DNA from: Pseudoxanthomonas mexicana
GTDB taxonomy: Bacteria > Pseudomonadota > Gammaproteobacteria > Xanthomonadales > Xanthomonadaceae
Direction: 5' to 3'
NCBI RefSeq assembly: GCF_001556105.1
Contig: NZ_LSIF01000002.1
Location: 49,812 to 113,811 of the forward strand
Length of the DNA: 64,000 nt
Part shown: piece by piece, positions 1 to 8,184 of the stretch
Numbering within the stretch: the first letter of the stretch is position 1
Layout: the number at the start of each line of letters is the position of its first letter
Notes under the pieces: generated by a model
The model's input: the letters and a program-made list of their open reading frames with translations, nothing else
Told to the model about the DNA's origin: nothing
The model's database searches: none
Program-made: the position numbers and the translations under genes

Positions 1-415
1 TCAAGCCTTCCATGCGCGCACTGACCACGGTTTCCTGGGTCAGATCCCACGTCAGTGTACCCGGCACGCGTACGGCGGTACCTAGTGACTCTACCGTCAC
101 TTCCTGAGTGCGTATGCCCACGTTCTGCTGCAGGCGCGGATCGATCTGCGTTCCGCCCCCTATGGCCTCATCTGCGTATTTGGGCAGCAACTCCATATCC
201 ATGAACGGAGATTTGCCCGGCTTGTCGAATCGCTGCTCCGGCGCCATGGGGTCGTACCAGTACAGCACCTTGCGTGCTTGATCTGCGCCGCTCGTGCCGG
301 TGGGCGGGGTGGTATCAGAGGTTCGAGTCATCCAGGCGTAGCCGCCGGCAAAGCCGAGCGCCAGCAACCCGAGGGCCACGGCGAGCTGTGTGAGACGCGT
401 TTTGGTCGGGCTCAT
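1..415 (-). CDS. cusB: CusB-like RND efflux periplasmic adaptor (partial)
   Basis: This is the first 138 or so codons of a membrane-fusion protein of a Cu(I)/Ag(I) RND efflux pump; the rest lies beyond the window edge. The N-terminus has a membrane anchor/signal segment (ALGLLALGFAGGYAW), then the heavy-metal-binding motif typical of CusB, YWYDPMAPEQRFDKPGKSPF followed by MDMELLPKY. Family knowledge: CusB links the inner-membrane pump CusA to the outer-membrane channel CusC and binds metal through Met residues. The start codon overlaps the stop of the upstream cusC-like gene (ATGA), so the two are translationally coupled. cusA is expected just outside the window. Confidence 0.9.
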   Translation of the reverse strand, partial: MSPTKTRLTQLAVALGLLALGFAGGYAWMTRTSDTTPPTGTSGADQARKVLYWYDPMAPEQRFDKPGKSPFMDMELLPKYADEAIGGGTQIDPRLQQNVGIRTQEVTVESLGTAVRVPGTLTWDLTQETVVSARMEGL

Positions 416-1710
416 GGCGTGTTCTCCTCATGGGGCAGCAGATAGGCCAGTGCCGCCCAGGCACGGCCCTGTTCGCCCAGCAGACGGGCGTTCTCCAGTT
501 GCAATTCGATCTCATCGCGCCGCGCTTCCAGCCACGGCTGCAGGTCGGCACCGGCGCCGTAGGCGGCCAACGCCGTGCGTGCGCGATCGCGCGCCAAAGG
601 CAGGCTCTGCGTGTTCTGACGCTCCAACTGGCCGGTTAACCCGCGCCATCGCGCTATCGCGCGTTGCACCGACTCGGCTTGGATGCGTCGGGCCTCATCG
701 CGCTCTGCGGACACCGCCTCCAGCTCGGCCCGCCGTGCCGCGATGCCTCGTGCTTGGCGGTTCTTCTGGAACAGCGGCAGGCCCACACCCACTTCCACCA
801 TAAGCATGTCGCTGCGCGCCATGCCGTCGGGTGCGCGCTCGCGACGTCCGTAGGTGAGCTCCACACTCCAATCCGGGCGGGTTTCGGCCACGGCCGCATC
901 CACCTGGGCCTGGGCTAAGCTCTGGCGTGCCTCCCAGCCCAGTAGTGGCGTGTGCTGGTCCAGTTTGGCCAGCAGTTGGGTGGGCTCCAATGGCAACTGC
1001 GAAAAATCCGGTGCCACACCACTGGCCAAGATCGCCTCTGGTGCAATACCCAACCAACGCGCCAGGCCGGCCTGCGCGGCGGCGTGCTCCGCATGTACCT
1101 GCTCCAGGCGATTGTCCAACTGCAGTAGGGCGGCCTGGGCGGCAAGCACGTCACTGGCCCCGGCCGTGCCACCTGCCAAGCGAGCACGCGCCGCACGCTC
1201 GGCTATGCGTGCCGGCTCGCGCAATCCTTCCAACGCATCTACGGCTTGCTGCGTACTCCACAGCTCGATCCAGGCCAGCGCGGCCGCTTGGGCCACCATC
1301 TGCTGTTCGGCCATCGACAGTGAGCGCGCTTGCGCCAGCGTCGCTTGCGCCAGCGCGTGCTCGGCACGTCGTTTCGCACGCGCAGGAAACTCCTGCATCA
1401 GACCGACTTGCTGGGTGGTCATCTCATCGGCCCGCAGGCTGAAGGCATCGGGTCCACTGACGGGCCAGTTCGCCAGCCCCACGATCAAACGTGGGTCGGG
1501 CAGCGCGCCAGCACGCGCGGCTTCTTCGGTACTGGCATCGATCTGGGATCGGCGCGCCTGCAGGGTAGGGGCATTAGCAAGCGCCCGCTGTAGGGCTTCT
1601 GTGTAGCTGATCGGGATAGCGGGCGGTGCTGCCACCACAGGACCACTGAGCGCCAGGGCAAGCGCGAATCCACACGCCATCCTGCGCCTTGCACGCAAGA
1701 AGAAAGACAT
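412..1710 (-). CDS. cusC: CusC-like outer-membrane efflux protein (TolC family)
   Basis: An outer-membrane channel of the TolC/OEP family, 432 aa. A signal peptide (ACGFALALALSGPVVAA) is followed by two alpha-helical repeats rich in Ala, Gln and Leu, as in other OEP proteins. I start it at the ATG at 1710 because GGAGGT at 1720-1725 lies 9 nt upstream; an ATG two codons earlier would be only 3 nt from that site. Its stop overlaps the cusB start. With cusB it exports copper or silver from the periplasm. CzcC-type specificity (Co/Zn/Cd) cannot be excluded from this gene alone, but the CusB motif and copper neighbours favour copper/silver. Confidence 0.88.
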   Translation of the reverse strand: MSFFLRARRRMACGFALALALSGPVVAAPPAIPISYTEALQRALANAPTLQARRSQIDASTEEAARAGALPDPRLIVGLANWPVSGPDAFSLRADEMTTQQVGLMQEFPARAKRRAEHALAQATLAQARSLSMAEQQMVAQAAALAWIELWSTQQAVDALEGLREPARIAERAARARLAGGTAGASDVLAAQAALLQLDNRLEQVHAEHAAAQAGLARWLGIAPEAILASGVAPDFSQLPLEPTQLLAKLDQHTPLLGWEARQSLAQAQVDAAVAETRPDWSVELTYGRRERAPDGMARSDMLMVEVGVGLPLFQKNRQARGIAARRAELEAVSAERDEARRIQAESVQRAIARWRGLTGQLERQNTQSLPLARDRARTALAAYGAGADLQPWLEARRDEIELQLENARLLGEQGRAWAALAYLLPHEENTP

Positions 1711-1790
1711 CTCCATAAGACCTCCGGACAAAGGACAACGAGCGCGCTGCAACGCATGCAGCACGAGCACGGGTCAATCCAGGAGGGGGC

Positions 1791-2186
1791 TTAAATCAGC
1801 AGGCTACAGAAGCGCTGCAGGGGAGGCGGATCGGACACGCACACCGGAACATCCCGATAGAACTGCGCGTGTACCGGTGGCAACAGAGCCTGCACCAGCG
1901 CGAAGGCAACCAGTGCCGGCTGGTAAGGCACTTGAGGGGCCTTCGCATCGGCCGTGGCGATGTGATCGCGCTGGCAATGCTGGTCGCACAACGCCGGAGC
2001 ATCGGGATCCGGCGCGGACATCTCTTCGCAACCGACCATCAGGGTCGCTTGTCCAGCTTCCACCGATTCCAGCGGACAGGCGTAGGCCACCAGCGCCAGC
2101 TGCTGCAACAGCAGCGCCCACAGTCCCAGCCATGCCAGTCGGGCACGAGGACGGGAACGCCGCCATCGCCTGAGCAGCTTCACCAT
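1791..2186 (-). CDS. Small Cys-containing secreted/membrane protein leading the cus operon
   Basis: A 131-aa protein I cannot place in a named family. It has an Arg-rich start, a hydrophobic signal/anchor segment (AWLGLWALLLQQLALVAYA), and a periplasmic part with Cys in CDQHCQRDH and GCEEM contexts, followed by a second hydrophobic stretch near residues 90-105. It ends about 80 bp upstream of cusC and is probably the first gene of the operon. GGGAG sits just upstream of the ATG. The Cys/His/Met residues and the position suggest a metal-related periplasmic role (inference only). Confidence 0.6.
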   Translation of the reverse strand: MVKLLRRWRRSRPRARLAWLGLWALLLQQLALVAYACPLESVEAGQATLMVGCEEMSAPDPDAPALCDQHCQRDHIATADAKAPQVPYQPALVAFALVQALLPPVHAQFYRDVPVCVSDPPPLQRFCSLLI

Positions 2187-2434
2187 GACAACTCCCGCAC
2201 GCCCGAAGCCGCGCCTGCGGACACTGGGCGGATCAGGGTAGGGGACGTGCGAGCTCTCATGATGGCCAGACTAGCTCTCTTGGGGCCGACTGGCATTGAT
2301 CAAGATCAAGCCGCAGCAAGGTTCCAACATAAGGCAAGCTGCACAAATAGCGGTATCCGAATGGCCTCCGCGGCCTGCCTGGCTCCGGATCTAACACCAT
2401 TCGTCCTGAATAGTCGCCTTGCACTTTGAAAATT
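2187..2434. promoter_or_regulatory. Upstream region of the cus-type operon, no regulator box recognised
   Basis: About 250 bp between the leftward cus genes and the next leftward gene. It must hold the cus promoter. A TAGTCT hexamer on the minus strand (about 2270) could be a -10, but the GTAAT-N6-GTCAT box shared by the other copper promoters here is absent. A TTGATCTTGATCAA palindrome lies near 2297-2310. No gene seen. Confidence 0.35.
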
Positions 2435-2466
2435 CCCCGCTCCAATCAACTCAGAGGAGAGCGGGG
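2435..2466 (-). terminator. Stem-loop terminator after the 2491-2862 gene
   Basis: CCCCGCTC at 2435-2442 pairs with GAGCGGGG at 2459-2466 (8-bp perfect GC-rich stem, 16-nt loop). On the minus strand it is followed by AATTTTC, a weak T-tract. It lies 25 bp past the stop of the leftward gene, as expected for a rho-independent terminator. Confidence 0.65.
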
Positions 2467-2490
2467 TAAAGGAAGCTTGCAGTCTGCCAT

Positions 2491-2862
2491 TTACCTCGCT
2501 GCCGCCTCGGCTTCGTGGAGCTTTGCAAGCTCCTCGTATTCCGTAGCGGCTTCTTCCTTCAACTTGACCAGCTTATCGCAGTGTCTGGCCAGAGTTTGGT
2601 CCGTGGCCGTCCCACTCTTGAAGGCTTGATGATTATGGCGATACGTGTTGCGCATCGTCTTGTGCGTTTCGGCTTCTGCCAGGGCTTCGCGGGCCAGCGT
2701 GCGGTAATACGCGGCGATGGCCAGATGGTTCTCCGGCTTGTCCGCGATATCGTTCAGGAGCGTTATGACCGGTTCTTCGGTGGGCTGCTGCGCATAGACC
2801 GGAATGGCTACGGCGAACATCGCACACAACATCATGACCCAAGACGCTTTGACAGACTTCAT
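2491..2862 (-). CDS. Small secreted helical protein, copper-regulated
   Basis: A 123-aa protein with a clear signal peptide (VMMLCAMFAVAIPVYA then QQ) and a mature part predicted to be almost all helix (AIAAYYRTLAREALAEAE; LKEEAATEYEELAKLHEAEA). I do not know its family; small helical periplasmic proteins are common near copper genes. AGGAG lies 7 nt before the ATG. It is a single-gene unit: its own promoter at 2902-2955 carries the copper box shared with copA, copRS and others, and a terminator follows. A role in periplasmic metal stress is inferred from regulation only. Antisense frames here look like shadows. Confidence 0.7.
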   Translation of the reverse strand: MKSVKASWVMMLCAMFAVAIPVYAQQPTEEPVITLLNDIADKPENHLAIAAYYRTLAREALAEAETHKTMRNTYRHNHQAFKSGTATDQTLARHCDKLVKLKEEAATEYEELAKLHEAEAAAR

Positions 2863-2901
2863 TGAAATCTCCTGATGGGCTGGGGAGGTATGCCCGGTGC
2901 C

Positions 2902-2955
2902 AGCCTAGGAAAGCTCTTCTTTCATCTGAATGACCCATTCATTACATTTCTGCAA
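2902..2955 (-). promoter_or_regulatory. Copper-box promoter a (leftward)
   Basis: Read on the minus strand: TTGCA (2955-2951), 5 bp, GTAAT (2945-2941), 6 bp, GTCAT (2934-2930), 22 bp, TAGGCT (2907-2902) as -10. The same parts with the same spacing occur at four other sites in the window. The half-sites are one helical turn apart, as expected for an OmpR/PhoB-family regulator bound next to a weak -35. It drives the gene at 2491-2862. Binding by the CopR-like protein encoded at 25630 is inference. Confidence 0.72.
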
Positions 2956-3054
2956 TGCGCTGGTCACTTCGGAGGCGGCTGAGTGCGTCCACGAGAGGAG
3001 CGAATTCAATACGCGCATCATTGATCCAAAGGTCTTGGTTGAATGACGAGACGA

Positions 3055-3108
3055 TTGCAGCATCGTAATGGCGGGGTCATCCCGTCGACAGCTTGCCGTA
3101 CGTAGGGT
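3055..3108 (+). promoter_or_regulatory. Copper-box promoter b (rightward)
   Basis: TTGCA (3055-3059), 5 bp, GTAAT (3065-3069), 6 bp, GTCAT (3076-3080), 22 bp, TAGGGT (3103-3108) as -10. Diverges from promoter a about 100 bp away. It leads into the Met/His-rich protein at 3212 and the electron-transfer genes behind it, leaving a leader of roughly 95 nt. Confidence 0.72.
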
Positions 3109-3211
3109 GGAAGCGAACAAGCCGGCCACAGACGCGGACCGGTTTCTTTTGTGGGTGCGCCGCATCCGCCGGTTCCCGATGGGAATCGCCGCCAACTTAT
3201 CGGAGGTTGTC

Positions 3212-3739
3212 ATGAGGCATTATCGTCGGCCGTCACTGGTGATCGTTTGTTTGCTTGGTGGGATGCTCGCCGGCTCAGCGCTGGCCGATGACGACAAGCA
3301 CAAGCATGGTCAGTCAGGCGCCATGGGGCAGTCGCCCGCCAGCATGAGCGCCCCAGCGGCGCCCCATCCCCCGGCGGCACATGCTCCGGGTCCGCAGTCG
3401 CCTGCTTCCCCGAATTCGCCTGCCACGCCCGACGTCATGGCTTCGCATATGGAGGAAATGGCAACGATGATGCGTGAACGGGGAAAGGCCATGGAAGCGA
3501 TGGGCCGCCAGATGCAGGAAGGCAGCACGCAGATGCATCAGCAGGCCATGTCGATGAAGGCAGGAGACACGTCCACGCACAATGACATGGACATGTCCGC
3601 CGCGATGCAGCACATGGAACAGATGAAGAAGGATATGGAGAACTGCGAGCGGCAGATGCAGCAAGTCGATTCGACCATGCAGAAGATGGATTCGAGCATG
3701 GGCGGCGGCATGGCCAAGAAGAAGATGGGCCATATGTAG
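3212..3739 (+). CDS. Met/His-rich periplasmic metal-binding protein
   Basis: A 175-aa secreted protein. The ATG at 3212 is chosen because GGAGG sits 6 nt upstream and a good signal peptide follows (LVIVCLLGGMLAGSALA). The mature part starts DDDKHKHG, then a Pro/Ala/Ser linker, then a Met-rich helical region with repeated M-x2-3-M spacing (MEEMATMMRERGKAMEAMG, MSAAMQHMEQMKKDM). Such Met/His spacing is typical of periplasmic Cu(I)-binding proteins. No named family recognised. It is the first gene behind copper promoter b and lies 12 bp before the reductase fusion, so it may deliver or buffer copper for that system (inference). Confidence 0.75.
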   Translation: MRHYRRPSLVIVCLLGGMLAGSALADDDKHKHGQSGAMGQSPASMSAPAAPHPPAAHAPGPQSPASPNSPATPDVMASHMEEMATMMRERGKAMEAMGRQMQEGSTQMHQQAMSMKAGDTSTHNDMDMSAAMQHMEQMKKDMENCERQMQQVDSTMQKMDSSMGGGMAKKKMGHM

Positions 3740-3751
3740 GAGGCGGCCGCT

Positions 3752-5899
3752 GTGTCGACGGAGAGCTTCATGGGGTGGAGGCGAATCGTTGCCCTGGCCG
3801 TGCTGGCGATGTCGCTGGCGTATGCTGCGGCCGGCGCTCAGACAACCGCCGATCCGCACGCTGTTCATCCACCGAACAAGACCAACAGCACGGCGGCCGC
3901 TGGAACGACAGCCGCGCAAGACAGCAGTTCGATGGGTGGCATGCCGATGGAACCCGCGCCGTCGGCTGACGCGCCGATGGGCGACGACGATCACGCTGAC
4001 CAAGCCGCAAACATGGCGGCGCCGCAACCGGCTGTCGGGGGCGCATCGATGCAAGGCAGCAGCCCGATGCAGGGCATGCCGATGGGCACCCCACCCCCGG
4101 CTGACGCAGGCATGGGCGATGACGACCATGCCGCGCATCACCCTGACGCGGCTGGCGGCATGCCGGCTGCGGCAGGTGCGTCGATGGGCGGCTCCATGGG
4201 CGGCATGATGGACGACATGATGGACGACATGATGCGCGGCTGCCGCGGAGACGAGTGCGGTCGCGATCGGCGCCTCAACAAGCTGCTGTATCCCCAACTG
4301 ATGGCTCTGCCGGACCTTCCGCCGGAGCGGCGTGCCAGCGTCGAGCAGCTCGCCCACCATCGGATGCACGAAGGCATCCAGCAGTTGGCGACCCTGTCGT
4401 CGGAGGCGTCGCATGCGGTTCAACGCAACGACTACGCCGGCTTGCAGGAGGCGTCTGATCGGATGCGCGTGGCCTGGGGCGAGTTTGACAGCGGCCTGTC
4501 GGCCTACCGCGCGCTGGCCGAAGGACAGGCGCCGCGCGGCATCGCGTTGGACTGGTTCCGTCGCGAAATGAATCTGACCGATCCCCTGACCACGGTCCCG
4601 GCGCACGGGGTCTTCGGCCTGTCGGGCTTTCACTACTTCACGATGGCGCTGCTGTCGGCTTTTGCCTTGCTGGGTGCGTGGATGTACGTCGCCCGCAACC
4701 GGCGTACGAACGCGGTGCTGGCCACGTTGCGCACGGGAGCACCGGCGTCTCCGGCGTCCTCCCCGGCACCGCGTGCCGGCGCATCGCCAGGCCCCGCGGT
4801 ACAGGCACCTGCCGTTGCTTCGCCCGAAGGCGCCCCGCAGGCGCGCACGCCTGCGTCCACCACGGGCAGTTGGGTCGGCAAGCTGCGGGTCGCGCGCATC
4901 TTCCCGGAGACATCCCGGGTCAAGACGTTCCGCCTGGCACCCGTCGAGGGGACAGGTGCCCTGCCTTTCGAGTTTGAGCCCGGCCAGTTCCTCACGCTCT
5001 CCGTGCCCTCGGAAGGGAAACAGGTCAAGCGCTCTTATTCGATCGCCTCATCGCCATGCTGCCATGGCTGGTGCGACTTGACCGTCAAGCACGAAAGCGG
5101 CGGCATCGTGTCCGGATACCTCCACGAACACGTCCAGGAAGGCGATCTGCTCGATGCGTCCGGCCCGTACGGCCGCTTCACCTTCCGCGGCGTCGAGTCC
5201 GACAGCGTCGTGCTCTTGGGGGGCGGTGTCGGCATCACGCCGTTGATGAGCTCGATCCGCTACCTGACCGACCAGTGCTGGAACGGCCGGATCGACCTGG
5301 TCTACGCCTGCAAGGACCTGGAGAACGTGATCTTCCATGACGAGCTGAACCAGCTTGCCCGTCGGCATCCGAACCTGCATGTGTCCATCGTGTTGAGTGA
5401 GGAGTCATCAGAGGAGTGGACCGGCGCACGCGGGTTCATCACCGCCGAACTGCTGGGGCAGATCCCCGAGATCCGCTCGCGCCGCATCCACCTGTGCGGT
5501 CCGCCGGTGATGATGGATGCGGTGCGCAACGAGCTGGGCAAGCTGGGCATCGATCCGGCGTCGATACACTCCGAGCTGTTCCTGAGCCCGCCCAAGCCGG
5601 CGACGCCCGAACCGGGCCAAGCCGGCGACACCGCTGCGGCCGTGACATGCCGCTTCGAGCGATCCGGGAAAAAGGCGCCGCTGATCGCCGGCCAGACCGT
5701 CCTCGAGGCCGCCGAAGAAGTCGGCGTCCCGATCGAGTACGCGTGCCGGCAGGGCTACTGCGGCATCTGCAAGGTGAAACTGCTCTCGGGCGAGGTCACC
5801 ATGGCGGTGGACGACAGCCTGACCCCGCTCGACCGCTCGTCGGGGATGATCCTGGCCTGCCAGGCGAAAGCGTCGGCCGACATCTCGGTGGATGCCTAG
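3752..5899 (+). CDS. Fusion: Met/His-rich periplasmic domain + TM + FNR-type flavin reductase + 2Fe-2S ferredoxin
   Basis: A 715-aa multidomain protein. GTG at 3752 is preferred (AGGAGG 8 nt upstream; ATG at 3770 is the alternative). Order: signal/anchor (res. 10-30); Met/His/Asp-rich stretch (about 35-165); helical domain (about 170-280) resembling metal-sensing LTXXQ/CnrX-like helices; membrane helix (about 293-312); Pro/Ala linker; FAD domain with RSYS near 427; NAD(P) domain with LLGGGVGITP near 488 and CGPPVMM; C-terminal plant-type 2Fe-2S domain with CRQGYCGIC near 664 and a fourth Cys in ILACQ near 703. Topology predicts metal binding outside and NAD(P)H oxidation inside. The next genes encode a cytochrome b and a multiheme cytochrome c, so electrons probably pass from NAD(P)H across the membrane. 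I know no characterised protein with this architecture. Confidence 0.85.
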   Translation: MSTESFMGWRRIVALAVLAMSLAYAAAGAQTTADPHAVHPPNKTNSTAAAGTTAAQDSSSMGGMPMEPAPSADAPMGDDDHADQAANMAAPQPAVGGASMQGSSPMQGMPMGTPPPADAGMGDDDHAAHHPDAAGGMPAAAGASMGGSMGGMMDDMMDDMMRGCRGDECGRDRRLNKLLYPQLMALPDLPPERRASVEQLAHHRMHEGIQQLATLSSEASHAVQRNDYAGLQEASDRMRVAWGEFDSGLSAYRALAEGQAPRGIALDWFRREMNLTDPLTTVPAHGVFGLSGFHYFTMALLSAFALLGAWMYVARNRRTNAVLATLRTGAPASPASSPAPRAGASPGPAVQAPAVASPEGAPQARTPASTTGSWVGKLRVARIFPETSRVKTFRLAPVEGTGALPFEFEPGQFLTLSVPSEGKQVKRSYSIASSPCCHGWCDLTVKHESGGIVSGYLHEHVQEGDLLDASGPYGRFTFRGVESDSVVLLGGGVGITPLMSSIRYLTDQCWNGRIDLVYACKDLENVIFHDELNQLARRHPNLHVSIVLSEESSEEWTGARGFITAELLGQIPEIRSRRIHLCGPPVMMDAVRNELGKLGIDPASIHSELFLSPPKPATPEPGQAGDTAAAVTCRFERSGKKAPLIAGQTVLEAAEEVGVPIEYACRQGYCGICKVKLLSGEVTMAVDDSLTPLDRSSGMILACQAKASADISVDA

Positions 5900-6586
5900 A
5901 TGGGCAGGCACGATCGCATCGCCGCGACGATCATCGTGTCGATGCTGGCGGTGCTGTGGCTGGGCTTCCTGGTACACCGCGCTCCGTTCTTCGCCGGTAG
6001 CCTGTGGGGTGGCGTGTTCGGCGTCGTGGGCGCCGCGTTCTTGCTGGTGCCGCTCGTCTACACCGTGGTCAAGCGCAGCGCCACGCTACGCCGCGCATTC
6101 ACCCGCGAGCACAGCTTCGCCGCATTGCTGCAGGCGCACGTGTATTTCGGCCTGATCGGCGCGCTGCTGGCCATCATCCATAGCGGGCACAAGTTCCAGA
6201 GCGTGCTCGGGATCGCGCTGACGGCGTCGATGCTGCTGAGCGTGCTCACCGGGTTCATCGGCCAGCATTACCTGCGCTACGTCGCCGAGAACATCCGCGA
6301 GAAGAAGACACAGCTCGACGGCCTGTGGCGCCTCCTGGATGGGGCGTACTGGGCCTACGCGCAGGCGCCGGCAGGCGGCGCCGGCACGGCCAAGGCCGGC
6401 GCCGAACTGCTGCCGCTGGCGTCCGGCGCCGGCGACCTGCAGTACTCAATCCAGTTTCAGGAGCGGGTGCGCAAGCTGTTCACCGGCTGGCTGTCGGCGC
6501 ACATCGCGTTCTCGATCGTCTTCTATCTCCTGCTGGCGCTGCACATTTGGGCCGGCATCTACTTCGGGCTGCGCTGGTTCAGATGA
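5900..6586 (+). CDS. Five-TM membrane cytochrome b-like protein
   Basis: A 228-aa integral membrane protein whose ATG follows the reductase stop directly. Five hydrophobic segments: about res. 8-26, 33-57, 77-94, 101-121 and 200-224. His residues sit where heme b ligands would be: H80 and H94/H97 in or near TM3, H123 at the end of TM4, H201 and H215 in TM5. The pattern resembles ferric-reductase-like or cytochrome b561-type transmembrane domains; I cannot name the exact family. A loop at about res. 150-195 is Ala/Gly-rich. Between a cytoplasmic flavin/FeS module and a periplasmic multiheme cytochrome it would be the transmembrane electron relay (inference). Confidence 0.75.
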   Translation: MGRHDRIAATIIVSMLAVLWLGFLVHRAPFFAGSLWGGVFGVVGAAFLLVPLVYTVVKRSATLRRAFTREHSFAALLQAHVYFGLIGALLAIIHSGHKFQSVLGIALTASMLLSVLTGFIGQHYLRYVAENIREKKTQLDGLWRLLDGAYWAYAQAPAGGAGTAKAGAELLPLASGAGDLQYSIQFQERVRKLFTGWLSAHIAFSIVFYLLLALHIWAGIYFGLRWFR

Positions 6587-7386
6587 GTCGAAAGGGAACG
6601 ATCATCGTCGCGCTGCTCGCGGTGCTGGCGTCGGTGGCAGCACTCGCGCTGTGGAAGGCGGTGCCGCAGACGCTGCACGTCGCGACGTGGCAGAGCATGG
6701 CCTCGCCTGGCCCACTGTCCAGCGCGCATGCGTTCCTGCAGGAGGATTGCGCGGCGTGCCACACGCCGGTCAAGGGGGTGCAGGATGCGACCTGCGTTGC
6801 CTGCCATGCCAACGAAACCGCCCTCCTGCAGCGGCAGCCGACGGCGTTCCATGCCGACATCGCCGAGACGAACAACTGCGTGGCCTGCCACAAGGAACAT
6901 GACGCCGGTCGCAGCCTGCGCGGCATGGACCATGCGGCGCTGACCGACATCATCGTGCGATGGCTCGATCGTGCTCCGGAGCGCCACGAGGGCGCGCTGC
7001 TGCTCGCGCACGTGAAGGCGCACAGGCCAGAGGCGCTGCCCGGCAACGTCTCGCTCGCCAGCGGCATGACCTACAAGGAGACGCTGCTGGACTGCGCGAG
7101 CTGCCACAAGACCACGGACCCTCACGTCCAGGTGTTCGGAAACGATTGCGCGACATGCCACGGCACCGGCACGTGGTCGATCGCCGGGTTCAGGCATCCC
7201 TTGCCCAGTTCCACCGAGTGCGGCCAGTGCCATCTCGCGCCGCTCAGCCACTACAAGGAGCACTTCTCGATGATGTCCAAGCCGATTGCGGGTGTCCGGA
7301 ATGCGCAGCCCGAGCAATGCTACCTCTGCCACCAGACCACGTCTTGGAACGACATTCGCGGGGTGGGCATCTACGACCACCATTGA
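6583..7386 (+). CDS. Membrane-anchored heptaheme c-type cytochrome
   Basis: A 267-aa protein starting at ATG 6583, overlapping the cytochrome b stop (ATGA). One N-terminal membrane anchor (res. 7-25) precedes seven CXXCH heme motifs at about res. 56, 71, 99, 171, 189, 213 and 246, with many extra His for distal ligation. The layout (three hemes, spacer, four hemes) resembles cytochrome c3/c7-like electron carriers. It should be exported and matured in the periplasm. Likely role: accepts electrons from the membrane cytochrome b and passes them to a periplasmic acceptor, possibly Cu(II) or another oxidised metal (inference). It is the third of four tightly packed genes. Confidence 0.9.
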   Translation: MSRKGTIIVALLAVLASVAALALWKAVPQTLHVATWQSMASPGPLSSAHAFLQEDCAACHTPVKGVQDATCVACHANETALLQRQPTAFHADIAETNNCVACHKEHDAGRSLRGMDHAALTDIIVRWLDRAPERHEGALLLAHVKAHRPEALPGNVSLASGMTYKETLLDCASCHKTTDPHVQVFGNDCATCHGTGTWSIAGFRHPLPSSTECGQCHLAPLSHYKEHFSMMSKPIAGVRNAQPEQCYLCHQTTSWNDIRGVGIYDHH

Positions 7387-7398
7387 CCGGACAGGCCG

Positions 7399-7782
7399 AT
7401 GAGCGTCGACTTGCCACATGCCGCCATCGGAATCGCGGTGGCTGGATTCGAGTTGTTCGGTGTCGGCGTCATCACGCTGGGAAGCCTGTTGGCGTGTGGG
7501 CGGTTCGCCTTCCTTCACACGAAGGTCGGGATGACGGCGCGCTATCACGCCCTGCGGCAGGAGCTCGGCGGCACGATCGTCTTGGGCCTGGAGTTCCTCG
7601 TGGCCGCGGACATCATCCGCACCGTCACCATCGATCCCTCGCTCCAGGGCGTGGCGATCCTTGCGCTGATCGTGCTGATCCGCACCTTCCTGAGCGTTGC
7701 ACTGCAAATCGAGATCGAACGAGGATGGTCGTGGCGGCGCCGTCGACCGGCGGCGCCCGACCACCCGGATGATCCCGGCTGA
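7399..7782 (+). CDS. DUF1622 family membrane protein
   Basis: A 127-aa protein with three membrane helices (about res. 9-32, 56-76, 83-103) and a basic C-terminus (SWRRRRP). The segment LGLEFLVAADIIRTV is the DUF1622 signature; function unknown. It lies 12 bp after the heptaheme gene in the same direction, so it is probably the last gene of the copper-box b operon. Confidence 0.8.
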   Translation: MSVDLPHAAIGIAVAGFELFGVGVITLGSLLACGRFAFLHTKVGMTARYHALRQELGGTIVLGLEFLVAADIIRTVTIDPSLQGVAILALIVLIRTFLSVALQIEIERGWSWRRRRPAAPDHPDDPG

Positions 7783-7895
7783 GCGAACCGGCCCACACGC
7801 TCAAGGCACAGCGTCGTGCGACGACCGCGCTGGCGAGAGCCCCTTCGCTGCTTGCAGCCGATCAATGGGACTTGAACGCTCCGCCGGGCGGCGCG

Positions 7896-8099
7896 TCAGG
7901 GATCGACGCCAATCGCCTGGTAGCCCGCCTTGGTCAGGGCGGCTTTCACGATCTCGCTAGGCTGCTCGGACACGACCTGCACCCGTCGGGTATGAACGTC
8001 AGCCTGAACCCGGGCATCCGAGTCGACGGACTGGATGGCGCGCGTCACACCTCGGACGCAGCCGCCGCAAGTCATGTTCTGGATGTGAAATGCGTGCAT
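7896..8099 (-). CDS. copZ: Heavy-metal-associated (HMA) copper chaperone, CopZ-like
   Basis: A 67-aa single HMA domain: MHAFHIQNMTCGGC at the N-terminus contains the GMTCxxC-type Cu(I) site (here NMTCGGC), and the rest fits a ferredoxin-like fold. AGGAGG lies just upstream of the ATG. It is transcribed divergently from the copper ATPase copA; each has a CueR-type promoter. Expected role: cytosolic Cu(I) carrier handing copper to CopA and CueR. Confidence 0.9.
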   Translation of the reverse strand: MHAFHIQNMTCGGCVRGVTRAIQSVDSDARVQADVHTRRVQVVSEQPSEIVKAALTKAGYQAIGVDP

Positions 8100-8129
8100 G
8101 GGGCACCTCCTGCTGATTTGTGTACGGTT

Positions 8130-8160
8130 AGGATGGGCCTTGCCATCGTTGGAAGGTCAA
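8130..8160 (-). promoter_or_regulatory. CueR-type promoter of copZ
   Basis: On the minus strand: -35 TTGACC (8160-8155), a 19-bp spacer containing the imperfect dyad CCTTCC-N7-GGCAAGG, and -10 CATCCT (8135-8130). The over-long 19-bp spacer with an internal dyad is the mark of MerR-family regulation; CueR is encoded at 10625. Confidence 0.8.
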
Positions 8161-8184
8161 GGGTTTTCGCGGGCCATGCAGGGG

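Noticed and set aside
2187..2434. A copper box upstream of the cus-type operon
   Set aside because: Neither GTAAT-N6-GTCAT nor a 19-bp-spacer MerR promoter was found there.
2905..3213. 102-codon minus-strand frame between two divergent genes
   Set aside because: It covers copper-box promoters a and b and has no ribosome site; the promoter reading explains the region better.
3314..4633. Very long open frame on the minus strand opposite the Met/His-rich genes (439 codons)
   Set aside because: It is antisense to two well-supported genes, with a His/Arg composition explained by the repeats on the other strand and no ribosome site or family pattern.
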